Assembly: GCA_036365145.1 (NCBI GenBank)
Contig: JAEOAD010000026.1
Coordinates: 744,001-808,000, forward strand
Source of the DNA: Orientallactaga sibirica
Taxonomy: Eukaryota; Chordata; Mammalia; Rodentia; Dipodidae
Length of the DNA: 64,000 nucleotides
Direction of reading: 5' to 3'
The translations under genes were made by a program, and so were the position numbers. The notes below the pieces were generated by a model. It was not told the DNA's origin, did not search any database, and saw only the letters and a list, made by a program, of their open reading frames with translations. Positions 13,185 to 25,479 of the stretch are shown piece after piece; the stretch's first letter is position 1; each line of letters starts with the position of its first letter.

Positions 13185-16012
13185 CCCAGGTTCCATTCCC
13201 CAGGACCCACGTAAAGCCAGATGCACAAGGTGGCACATGCATCTGGAGTTTGTTTGCAGTGGCTAGAGGCCCTGGTGTCCATTCCATTCTCTCTCTCTCT
13301 CTCTCATGTCCCCTCAAATAAATAAATAAATATTTTTTTAAGTTTAAAAGAAATAAACTTGAAAAAATATATATGGATGGAGAAAATATGCCTGAAAGCA
13401 TGTAATGCGTGTAACTGCCAACGCAGTGGACCTTCATGCTCCTATGCTGCACACGGAAGGATTATGGGATATTCATGACTTCACCTGTTGCTGGGAGAAA
13501 TCTCCTGGCAGGAAAGAAGTAAAGAGAGGAAGGGCTTCTTCTGACGGGCAGCGAGAGGGTCCAGTCCATCACCGTGGGAAGGTGTGGCAATCAGCAAGGG
13601 CATGAAAGTGTTAGACCTGAGTTCAGGGTTCGAGAATGGCCACAGTCCAAAGTCTACAGGCAAGGCAGTGTTGACTTCCGCAGAAGGGGCGAAGCTCTTT
13701 AAAGAGCTCTGGCAAGCACGCACATAAACAAACGGGGGTGGAGGAGGGGCGGTCTGAAACACATTCCCTCGCACAGGCAGGGTTCTGGGCACTACTCTGA
13801 GTCAGTTTGGGTTCACAAGCTCAGCCCATTGGCTGAGCGATGAAAGCGCTTGCTTGCAAAGCCTGATGACCGGGGTTTGTTTCCCCAGTACCCACGTGTA
13901 AAGGAGCGCAGGGGTCTAGAGTTTGGCTGCAGAGGCAGGAGGCTCTGCGGTTGCCCTGTTTGCCCCACCCTCTATGACAGGATGTGGTTTCTAGGGTAAC
14001 GGAAGATTTAGGGACCTTTACCTGAGGCAGACGCAGAAGCTTAGCTCTCTGGGACTGTTTGGGCTGACTCTGGGTCTCAAAGATGCTGATTCAGGAAGCG
14101 GGGGGGGGGGGGGTCCCAAAGAACGGTGTCCTTCCAGAACTGAGTTTCTCTCTTTGAACCCTTTGACAGGAAAGATAGCACATCTGTGCATCTCTCATAA
14201 AGGGAGCTGATCATATTTAGTCCACAGTTAGGAAGCAAAGGGACATGAAAGCTGGTGTGCAACTCCAGACGCATGCGCCACTGTGCGCCTCTGACTTGAC
14301 GTGGGTACTGGGGAAATTGAACCCTAGGGCTGTCAGGCTTTTTTTTTTTTGGGGGTTGAGGTAGGGTCTCACTCTGGCTCAGGCTGACTTGGAATTCACT
14401 ATGTAGTCTCAGGGTGGCTTTGAACTCCCAGCAATCCTCCTATCTCTGCCTCCCAAGTGCTGGGATTAAAGGCATGCACCACCATGCCCGGCCCATCAGG
14501 CTTTGTAAGCAAGTGCCTTTAGTTGCTGAGCCACCACCCCAGGCTGACTGTGAACATTCTTTTTTTTTTTAATTTTTTTTTATTGACAACTTCTATACTT
14601 ATATACAAAAAACACATATTTCCCTCCCCTCCCCCCATTCCACTTTAGAACTCCACTCTCCACCATATCCCCTTCCTCTCTCCATTAGTCTCTCTTTTAA
14701 TTTGATGTCATCATCTTTTTCTTCTATTTTGAGGGTCTTGCGAAGGTATTGCTAGGCACTGCAAGGTCATGGATATCGAGGCCAATTCCTGTCTGGACAG
14801 TTGCATTGTAAGAAGTCATACCGTTCCTTTGGCTCTTCCATTCTATCCGCCCCCTCTTCCGCAATGGGCCCTGAGCCTTGGAGGGTGTGACAGAGGTGTT
14901 TCAGTGCTGGGCACTCCTCCTTCCTTTCTTCTCAGCACTATGTTGCCTTTTGGGTCATCCCAGTGGTCATCGCCATCTGAACTGACTGTGAACATTCTTG
15001 ATTTCAAATGGAGTTAAAATGTGCCTGAAGCCAGGCATGGTGGCTCAAGCCTTTAATCCCAGCACTGGGAGGCAGAGGTAGGAGGATTGCCGTGAGTTCG
15101 AGGCCACCCTGAGACTACATAGTGAATTCCAGGTCAGCATGAACTAGAGTGAGACCCTACCTCGAAAAACAAAAAAAAAAAAAAAAAAGTGCCTGAGCCT
15201 GATGGACAGCCATCCCTGAGTATCTACAGGGAACAGATGCTGGGTCCCTCTGGGCTACCAACATTCACAGATGCTTAAGTGCCTTACACAAAATGACACA
15301 GTGCTTCTATATAGCTTATGCAGAACCCTCCCATGTACTTTCATCGTCTCTATGTGACTTTTAATGCCTCATGCAATATAAATGCTAGATTCATGGCTGT
15401 ATGGTTAGGGATTAATGACAAAAACATGTCTGCCAGCCGGGCGTGGTGGCGCACGCCTTTAATCCCAGCACTCGGAAGGCAGAGGTAGGAGGATCGCTGA
15501 GAGTTCAAGGCCACCCTGAGACTACATAGTGAATTCCAGGTCAGCCTGAGCTAGTGTGAGACCCTACCTCGAAAAACAACAACAAACAAAAAAAAACCAT
15601 GTCTGCACATGCTCTGAGTATTTCCCATCCATGTTTGGTTGAATCTACCCATGGATACAGAGGAATAACTGTACTTTAAAAATCCAATCCAAAGCTGGGT
15701 GTGCTCGTGCATGCCTTTAATCCCAGCGCTCAGGAGGCAGAGGTAGGAAGATCGCTGTGAGTTTGAGGCTACCCTGAGACTACAAAGTGAATTCCAGGTC
15801 AGCCTGGGCTAGAATGAAACCCTACCTCAAAAAAACAAAACAAAAAAAAAAAAATCCAATCCAGGGCTGGAGAAATGGCTCAGTGGTTAAGGTGCTTGCC
15901 TGCAAAGCCTAATGACTAAAGTTCTATTCTCCAGGACCCACAAAAAGCCTGATACACAAGATGGTGTGTGCATCTGGAGTTCATTTGCTGTGACTGGAGG
16001 TTCTAGCATGCC

Positions 16013-16059
<47 letters not shown>

Positions 16060-17163
16060 GGGCATGGTGGCACATGCCTTTAATCCCCAGAGACAGAAGT
16101 AGGAGGATCGCTGTGAGTTCAAGGTCAGCCTGAGACTACATAGTGAATTCCAGGTCAGCCTGGGCTAGAGAGAGACCCTACCTTGAAAAAAAAAAATCAA
16201 CCCAAAATGCATGCAAAATGAACCAGTCTGAAAGTGCTAATCTCAAATGGCTGGAGAACCTTTCCCACAAGCAACATTATGGGCTTTTAGATTCTCTGCA
16301 GGCTGCAGTATGAGGAGGCTAACTTAGAAATTACAGTGCTGGTAGGAATGAACTATCCTGGTTATTTTTCCCTGTGTCAGGGATCAAATCCAGGGCTTCA
16401 TGCATGCTAGGCAAACTCATCCCCGGCACAATGGCCTGGTTGTCTCTGCCCTCTGTCTTCAGGGTTCTGCTTCCAGAAGCACAAACCCTACCTAGGACAC
16501 AGCCAGCCCCCAGGACCATGTATCTAGACACTGTGAGAGCACTGAGGTTTGCCTCGTGGAAGACAGATGGTCCATGGATTCATCTTACTCTCTTGTTTAC
16601 AAACGTTGGGCAAACGTATTGCTGGCCCTGGGTTACTTTTAAGACGTGGTCTCTAAACACTTTCAAGAGCTTGACATTTGTGGGTAGAGATTTTTAAAAG
16701 ATAATTTCTGAGACCAGAAGCGGAACAAAATGTCTCATCTCTGCAGCAGAGTGGCCTAGATATCAGGAAGTCTTTTCTTGGATCTAAGACTTTGTTGTAA
16801 CGAAGAGAAGGAGAAGCGAGGAAAGAGAGAGAAAAAGAAGAGCGAGAAAGGGGTGTGTGTACTAGAGAGAGAAAGGAGAGGGAAGAGAAAGGGGAGATGC
16901 ATGCATTTGTAACAGAAGAGCCCAAAAAAAAAAAAGCTAAAGAAATCTTTAAGACACACTCCCCACTCCAAAAAGAGAAGGAAGGAAGGAAGGAAAGAAG
17001 GAAGGAATTTATTTATAATGATGGCTACCCAATGCTGTGAGATCCTGGTATTTATAAAAATATGCAACAGCCCCACCTCACCACCCAAAGCTTTCTTTTG
17101 AAAAATGTCAAATCTAAGACTAATGCCATGAACATGAGTTGTTAATGGCTTATTTTCTTTTAC

Positions 17164-17203
<40 letters not shown>

Positions 17204-20200
17204 AAATGTTAACATCGAAGTTTTCTTTTTGTTTTGCTTTCAATTGCCTTTCATCTTATCTGGGAATAAGCCAGGCCAATGTGACATTTGAATTGAGAAT
17301 AATAATGCCCTGCCTTTTCTACACAGTCCAATCTCCCCGATGACATCTTTGAAGGTGACAAAGTCGCAGAGGAGAAAACTCCCTTGTCTCTCAGCTTTGG
17401 TGACCTGCACACCTCCAGCTCAGCCGCCTCTCCCTGCAGCGCACCCGGGCCTCAGATCACGATCACCCCCGCCACCGAGCTGGAGCTCGGCCACAGCAGC
17501 CTGTCCCTGCAGCTGGAGGGCACGGATGACAGCAGCTCGGCCACTTCGGCCACCTCTGGGAACTCCCTGGGCAGAGCCCACGAGCCAAGGTCTCAGGGAG
17601 ACACCTCACAGCCCAGCAAGCCCAGGGAGGCTGCAGGTCCCGGTGCCCAGCGCCTGTTCCTGGAGACTGGCGTCGCCGAGGCCCTTCTGCAAGAGTCTGA
17701 TGAGGCCTCTGAGCTGAAGCCCGTGGAACTGGACACTTCCGAAGGAAACATCACCAAGCAGCTGGTGGAGAGACTGGCCTCGGCCCAGGGGCCGGCGACC
17801 GCAGACAGGCTGCTCTCTGAGGGCTCAGCGGCTGCAGAATCCGAGGCTGCCCGGTCCTTCCTGGACGGCAGCCTAGAGGATGCCTTCCACGGGCTCTTCC
17901 TCGCGTTAGAGCCACACAAGGCCCAGTACAAAGAGTTCCAGGAGCTGAACCAAGAAGTCATGCACTTGGATGACGTTCTGAAAGTAAGTATCTTCTTGAA
18001 TGGGAGGGCCACCTGGATGCCACATCTGTCACTGCATTGGTTGATAGGGCCAATCTGGCTGGCTAGGCATGTGTCCCCTTCCTCCGTCACTGTTCCACGT
18101 GCGTGCCTCCCAAACCTCCATGCTTGATCAAAGAGGATGACCCTCCCTAACAGAGACGGTCAAGGGTATAAAGTAGGTGCGCTACCCTGCTAGACAGCGA
18201 GGTCTCAAGGGAACATTCCCGAATCCTGTCCAATCGCGAGGGTGCGTGCAGAATCATCTCTCTGTGGCCGTAATGACTGGTGCCAATCACACCAAGCGAG
18301 CTTTACTCCCTTGACAAAAACACAACCTGAACTGAGTAGGACTTACTTTATAAGCCGTAAAGGAGGCATGAATTTCCCCAACCCATCTTCCTTATTCTAA
18401 TACTGATTATGAATGACAGCACTCCATGGGGATCTCACAGATGCCATAATTGGGGTACCCTCTGAGGGTCCCAGGAAAGTAGAGTACCCCAGCCCTCTAT
18501 GTGAAAGCTACCCTCTCCCCTCCCGGTACTACCTGTGGACAAGTCCCCTGTTCCAGGTGACCCACGTCAGCAAGCCAGGATCTCGGGAGGATAATCAACG
18601 ATTAATCACTGCTAATACTCTAGAAGCCGGGGAACCTCAGATCCCACCATGGTAGTTTCCTTAATCCATACTGATTACACAGGGTTGGGGGTGACTTCCC
18701 CTCAGGCAGGAGGGGCGCCATCAATTACATCAGGCTTGACCTGTTTGCACCTGACATATAGATTTAAATTCTTTTAAAATATTGCACAGGAAGACAGGAC
18801 TAGGACTTGAGGGCAATATGGCTGCCACGTTTGTCACCCCATCGATCACCAGAGTTGATCCACTGAGCTGGCTGGCCAGGGGGGTGTCTCTTTCTTCCCC
18901 TGACGCTCGAAGAAGCTGCACTCTCGGTTAAAAAGCATGACCTTGGGCTGGAGAGATGGCTTAGCGGTTAAGGTGCCTGCCTCCTAAGCCTAAGAACGCT
19001 GGTTCCAATCTCCAGCGGTTCCAATCTCCAGGTCCCACGTTTAGCCAGATGCAAAGTGACGCAAGGGCGCAATGCCACACTTGCCCACAAGAGGGCGCAC
19101 GCATCTGGATTTCGTTCGCAGCAGCTGAGAGGCTGCTGGTGCACCCATTCTCTATCTGTCTCCCTCTCCATCTCTCTCTGTGTCTCTCTCAAAAAAATAA
19201 AATAAAATAAAAAGCATGACCTTGCCCCACAGAGGAGGACCCAACCCTCTTTGGTCAAGGTTATAGGAGTAGCTGTGCTCCCCCGGCTAGAACCACCAAA
19301 CAATTGCTCGGGGAAGACAGAACGGTGGAGATTTTGTTTCCTTCTCTTGATGTACACGGTCACTTAGCAGGGAACTTGGGTCCCTACTTCCGGGAAGAAC
19401 ATTCCTTGAATATGTGTTCTACAGAATGGCTTGAAAGTAAGATTCAGGGGCAAGCTGAGAAGTGACCCTCCGGAGGACACTCGTCTCTTTGGGCCTTGGG
19501 GTTGTTTTCAGATGAGACCTTCCCTGTGGCATCAGGAGCAAAACTTTTTTTTTTTTAGGTAGGGTCTCACTCTGGCCCAGGCTGACCTAGAATTCACTCT
19601 GTAGTCTCAGGGTGGCCTTGAACTCATGGCAATCCCCCTACCTCTGCCTCCCGAATGCTGGAATGAAAGGCATGCGTCACCACACCTGGCTAATTTTGTT
19701 TGTTTGTTTGTTTTGTTTTTAGGCAAGCCCAACAGACTGGCTTTTTTTTTTTTTTTTTTTTATGAGAGAGAGAGTGAGAACAAGAGCGAGAGAGAATTGG
19801 TGCACCAGGGCCTCCAGCCATTGTAATCAAACTCCAGACCCATGTGCCACCTTGTGCACATGTGCAACCTTGCACATGCATAATCTTAGGCATCTGGCTT
19901 ACGTGGGATGTGGGGAGTCGAACATGGGTCCGTAGGCTTCGCAGGCAAGCGCCTTAACCACTAAGCCATCTCTTCAGCCCTGGAGTGACATTTTTTTTTT
20001 TTTTTTTTTTTTTGGTTTTTCGAGGTAGGGTCTCACTCTAGTCCAGGCTGACCTGGAATTAACTATGTAATCTCAGGGTGGCCTCGAACTCTCGGCAATC
20101 CTCCTACCTCTGCCTCCCGAGTGCTGCGATTAAAGGCGTGCGCCACCACGCCCGGCCAGGAGTGACATTTTTAAGGCTTCTCTGACCATCCTCTGTTTGT

Positions 20201-20876
20201 CTCCATTTGGTCCCACTAACCTAGCTCCAGAGATTTGCCCCCAGACAGATGACAGTTTAGCCTCTGACCCTCCTGGTGCTCCAATGCTCGGGGCAGGTTA
20301 GTTCTGCTGCAGAAACCATCTGGGTGAAGCAGGGAAGGGTGGAAGGACGCTTAGCATCCTCTTCCTGTAAAGCAGCTCCCGAGCACCAGTGCAGGGCCCA
20401 TGCATGAAGTGCTGCCTGCCTGGTTCCCCAGTGAGCATTGGCGCAGCACCACGAATAGCTACATTTAGTAAGAAAGGGTTGATCTCAAAGAACCGAAGCC
20501 GGGCGTGGTGGCGCACGCCTTTAATCCCAGCACTCGGGAGGCAGAGGTAGGAGGATCGCCGAGAGTTCGAGGCCACCCTGAGACTACATAGTGAATTCCA
20601 GGTCAGCCTGAGCCAGAGTGAGACCCTACCTCAAAAAAAAAAAAAAACCCACCAAAAAAAAAAAGAACCGAGACACACCTTGATCCCACCTAAAAAAAAG
20701 GTGCTTTAAAGAAAGCTAGCATTGGGACTGGAGAGATGGCTTAGCAGTTAAGGTGCTTACTTGCAAAGCCAAAGGACCCAGATTCGATTCCCCAGGACCC
20801 ATGTATAGCCAGCTGCACAAGGTAGTGCATGCATCTGGAGCTTGTTTGCAGCAGCTGGGGGCCCTGGCTTGCCCAT

Positions 20877-20922
<46 letters not shown>

Positions 20923-23900
20923 TCTTTCTTTCCCTCTTTCTCTCCCTCAAATGAATAAATTAAAATAAAAAAGACATTTTTTTAAAAAAAGAAAGCAAGC
21001 CAATATTTGGCTTGTATCCTGAGGGGACAGAGAGGGTGACATAGCAGCTCCCATTCTAAACCAAAGTGCCGAAAAGCAGTTGCAATCTACCAGGAAACAC
21101 TAAGCCATCATCCGTTAGTCTTGTAACACCTGGGTGGTCACAGATTTCTTTCCGATCTATTACTTCAACTTCTCTTGTTACAGTACCATGCGGTTAGGGA
21201 AATCCTCACCTCCTCTTCCTTGGCCGTGGCAAAGAGCTAGCTTAGGAAATGGGTTGAGAGCACAATGGTCCCATTTCTTCCTTGAGGTGGCAGACACCAT
21301 CCAGAGTTTAGATCTACGTCGAGTGGCTTTTAGCCAGAATTAACGCATCGGCTAGACAAAGCTTTCTCTTTTTTTGCTCCCTCCTTCACATTCCTAGGAT
21401 ACTAAACATCTTGAGGATCAGAAACTAAATGACGCTGCTTCTCGGACGGAGATCCCCGAGAGGGACTGAACAACTGAGACTTAAAAGACTGAAAGACAGA
21501 CATTCCCCCATGTGCTTCTGTGCCATCTTCCTTGTCCGAGGCAGACCCGGGCCAGGCTCTGCCTACCTATGCTAAGAACTCAGCAAGGAGTGCCACCTGG
21601 CTGGACGGAGGACATTTAGTACATCTCACTTGCAGGAAGTGTCCCCTTCGGTCACTCCAGTGACCCTTCAGTATTTGGAAATGCTCCTCTCCATCTCTGA
21701 GCCTGCATCAAGTGACACAATCGACTTGACGTGTTTCCACTTATGTCCTGTAACACGGACTCCTGCGGGCCCCAGAAGGGGGTCTCCCCCTATCATTCCA
21801 GGGCTGGTTGGGTGGGGGATAGGGGATTGTTCCTTTCCAGGAAGACCTCCAGGGGAAGCAGCGCCATTTCTCATCATGCATCAAGTCACTGACTAGCTCC
21901 TCGGGCGCTGCAGGGCTCTGTAGCAGGCAGCCTGTGCCAGGGGAGGGTGGGCATTCGAGCCATCTCTGGGCCTGGCATTCATGTCCTCGGTGCATTACAG
22001 CAGGGGCTTCAGACAGACAGCTGCAATCTGAGGACTACGAAGACACTGTCACCAGCATTACAGGTTCTGGTTAACAGTCGACAGTAGCACGGCAACTTTT
22101 AAAATTTGCCTGCTAGATCATTTCGATTTTGATTTTTTTTATATGCCTGTATCATGTTGGTGGTGGGGGCGGGGGAGTACACGTATGTGCAGGCGTGTGC
22201 AGAGGCCAGACGGCAACCTCTGGTGCTATCCTCAGGAATAATATCCACCACTATTTTTGGTGGGGCTTTGTTTTGTTTGTTTTTAATTTGGGGTTTTTTT
22301 TTTTTTTTTTTTTTTTTGAGGTAGGGTCTCACTCTAGCCCAGGCTGACCTGGGATTCACTATGTAACCTCAGGCTGGCCTTGAACTCATAGCAATCCACC
22401 TACTTCTGCCTCTCTAGTGCTGGGATTAAGTTGTGTACCACCACACCTGGCTAACTTCTTTTTTAAAAGAACTTTTTACTGACAACTTTGATAAATGCAG
22501 ACAATATGCCATGATCACAATCCCCTTCCACCACCCCCTTTTCCCTCTTACAAATCCCCCTTTCACTGAATCTCTTCTTTTCCAACTAGTCTCTCTTCTA
22601 TTTTGATGTCTAAGAAACGTATCTGCCGGGCGTGATGGCGCACGCCTTTAATCCCAGCAATCGGGAGGCAGAGGTAGGAGGATTGCCATGAGTTCAAGGC
22701 CACCCTGAGACTACATAGTTAATTCCAGGTCAGCCTGGGCCAGAGTGAGACCCTGCCTAAAAAAAAAAAAAAAAAAAGAAAGAAATGTATCTGTTCTGTT
22801 TCCTGAGGCTTTCAGGATGATATTTTATGAAACTATTTTTTATTATAAAATTCATATAAAACTAGCTATGCCCATCCTCCAGCACCCAACTCAGGTCCTA
22901 ACACTTGCTTTCGTGACAAGGCTTTCCGGCCTGCAGAGCATCCCCCCAGGCCCTCACAGCCAGTCCTGTCCCATCTACACTTCTCCCCATGAACGACTCT
23001 CTGGATTATTTTGGGGAGGGGGGGTGGAATCTCAGCCATAGTGCCATTTTGTCTGTTACTATACTCAGGGCTGGGGAGACGGCTCGGCAGTGAAAGACAC
23101 TGTTGGCAAAGCTGGCCTGGGGTCCAGTTCCCCAGCACCCACGTCAAACCAAATGCACAAAGTGGCACATGCATCTAGAGTTCATTTGTAGTGGCAACAG
23201 ACCCTGGTGCGTTCTCTCCTTCTATCTCTGCCTCCCTTCCTCACAAATAAATAAATAAACATGTTTTTTTTTTTTTAAAAGATTTTAAATGCCAACCAAA
23301 AATAAAGGCTTGGAAAATGATAAGAAAGTGTCGCGTCTCTAACTTGGCGCCTTGCGTGCAGTTGGAGTCCTGCGGTTGACGCTGTGGTCGGTGTGTGTCT
23401 CCTTTCAGTGCAAGCCCATGGGGAGCCGCAGCCGCTCTTCCAGTTTTAGTCTCACCGTCGAAAGTGCTTTAGAAAGCTTTGATTTCCTGAACACCTCGGA
23501 CTTTGACGAGGAGGAAGAGGATGGGGACGAGGTTTGTCACGTCCGAGGAGGAGCCGACTCCGTGTTTTCCGACACTGAAACCGAGAAAAACAGGTAAGTC
23601 TGAAGACAGCATCCGCTTGTATTTCTCCTGTCGCTACTAGTCCTTGTTACTGTCTCAGGGAACCCGGCACATGCCTCTACGGTGACAGTGTTCTGCAGGC
23701 ATGTCTTCACTTACAGTTCTTCTTTATCCATTTATTTGAGAGAGAAAGAGAGGGAGAGGGAGGGAGCTAGATAAAGGGAATGGGCGCACCAGGGCCTCTA
23801 GCCACTGCAAACAAACTCCAGATCCATGCGCCACCTCACGCATCTGGCTTACTTGGTACTGGGGAATTGAACCTGGGTCCTTAAGCTTTTCACACAAGCG

Positions 23901-25439
23901 CCCTAATTGCTGAGGCATCACTCCAGCCCTTTAAAAGCCCTCTTAATTGTCAAATACAGCTTCCAAATATTGCTGTGATTGTGTAAGAGAAAATGGATGC
24001 TTTTTCCTTCTTTTTTTTTAAATATATTTTTATATAGTGAATTTTATATAGTGAATTCCAGGTCAGCCTGGGCTACAGCAAAACTATCTCGAGAAAAAAA
24101 AATTAATTTTTAAATAGTGTAATTTGTTATTTATTTGCAAGGGGAGAAGGAAAAAATGGGTGCCTAAGGGCCTCCCACCACTGCAACCAAACTCCAGATG
24201 CATGCGCCACTCTGTGCATCTGCTTTATGCGGGTTCTCAGGAATCCAACCCAAGCCGTCAGGCCTTGAAAGCAAGTGTCCTTGACTACTCAGCCAAATAA
24301 AAATACTTTCAAAAACATGAAAGGGAGCCGGGCATGGTGGTATACGCCTTTAATCCCAGCACTCGGGAGGCAGAGGTAGGAGGATTGCTGTGAGTTCGAG
24401 GTCACCCTGAGACTACAGAGTGAATTTCAGTCAGCCTGAGCTACAGTGAGGTGAGATCCTACCTTGAAAAACCAAAAAAAAAAAAAAGAAGGGGTGCTGA
24501 AGAGATGGCTTAGCAGCTAAGGCACATGCCTATGAAGGACCCTGATTCAATTCTCCAGGACCCACGTAAGCCAGATGCACAAGGGGGTGCATGCATCTGG
24601 AGTTCTTTTGCAGTGGCTACAGGCCCTGGCACGCCCATTCTCACTCTTTCCCTCTCTCTGTCTCTAATAAATAAATAAAAATAAAATCTTTTTTAAAAAC
24701 ATGAAGGCAGAACTAAGCCAAGATCTAAATGTTCAAATTCTCTGACTTTTGTCTAGAATGGAACATTGTGTCTCTGCATGAAAGCTTTGCTGTTCTTTTC
24801 TTTTCTTTTCTTTTCTTTTCTTTTCTTTCACTTCAAGTAGATGTGAGGCCGGGGCAGGGCCTTGAGAGATCACTTCTGAGTGGAATTACTCTTCAGACGC
24901 TACAAATACAGAGGACTGTTTGATCCCAGAGAATCTGGCAAAGTACCAAGTCAACAAAACAAAACTGTGCACCGAGTAGGCTGGGAGATGCTCAGTGGGT
25001 AAAGTGCTTGAGAACTTGACATTGATTATCAGAACTCATGTACAAAGGGGGGCTGGCTGGAGAGATGGCTTAGCAGGTAAGGCACTCGCCTGCAAAGCCT
25101 AAGGACTCATGTTCGACTCTCCAGGTCCCACACAAACCAGACACACAAAGTGATGCAATCGCACAAGGTCACACATGTGCACAAGGTGGTGCACGCATCT
25201 GGTGTTCGATGGCAGTGGCTGGAGGCCCTGGTGTGCCAATTCGCCCCCACCACTTTGATTAAAAAATGAAAAAAGGCCGGGCGTGGTAGCACACCCCTTT
25301 AATCCCAGCACTCGGGAGGCAGAGGTAGGAGAATCGCTGTGAGTTTGAGGCCACCCTGAGACTACAGAGTGAATTCCAGGTCAGCCTGAGCTAGAGTGAG
25401 ACCCTACCTTGAAAAAACAAAACAAAACAAAAAAAAAAA

Positions 25440-25479
<40 letters not shown>

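Noticed and set aside
17593..18090. 165-aa minus-strand open frame over exon E
   Set aside because: A shadow of the GC-rich coding exon of RIPOR2 on the other strand. It runs past the splice donor into the intron and resembles nothing I know.
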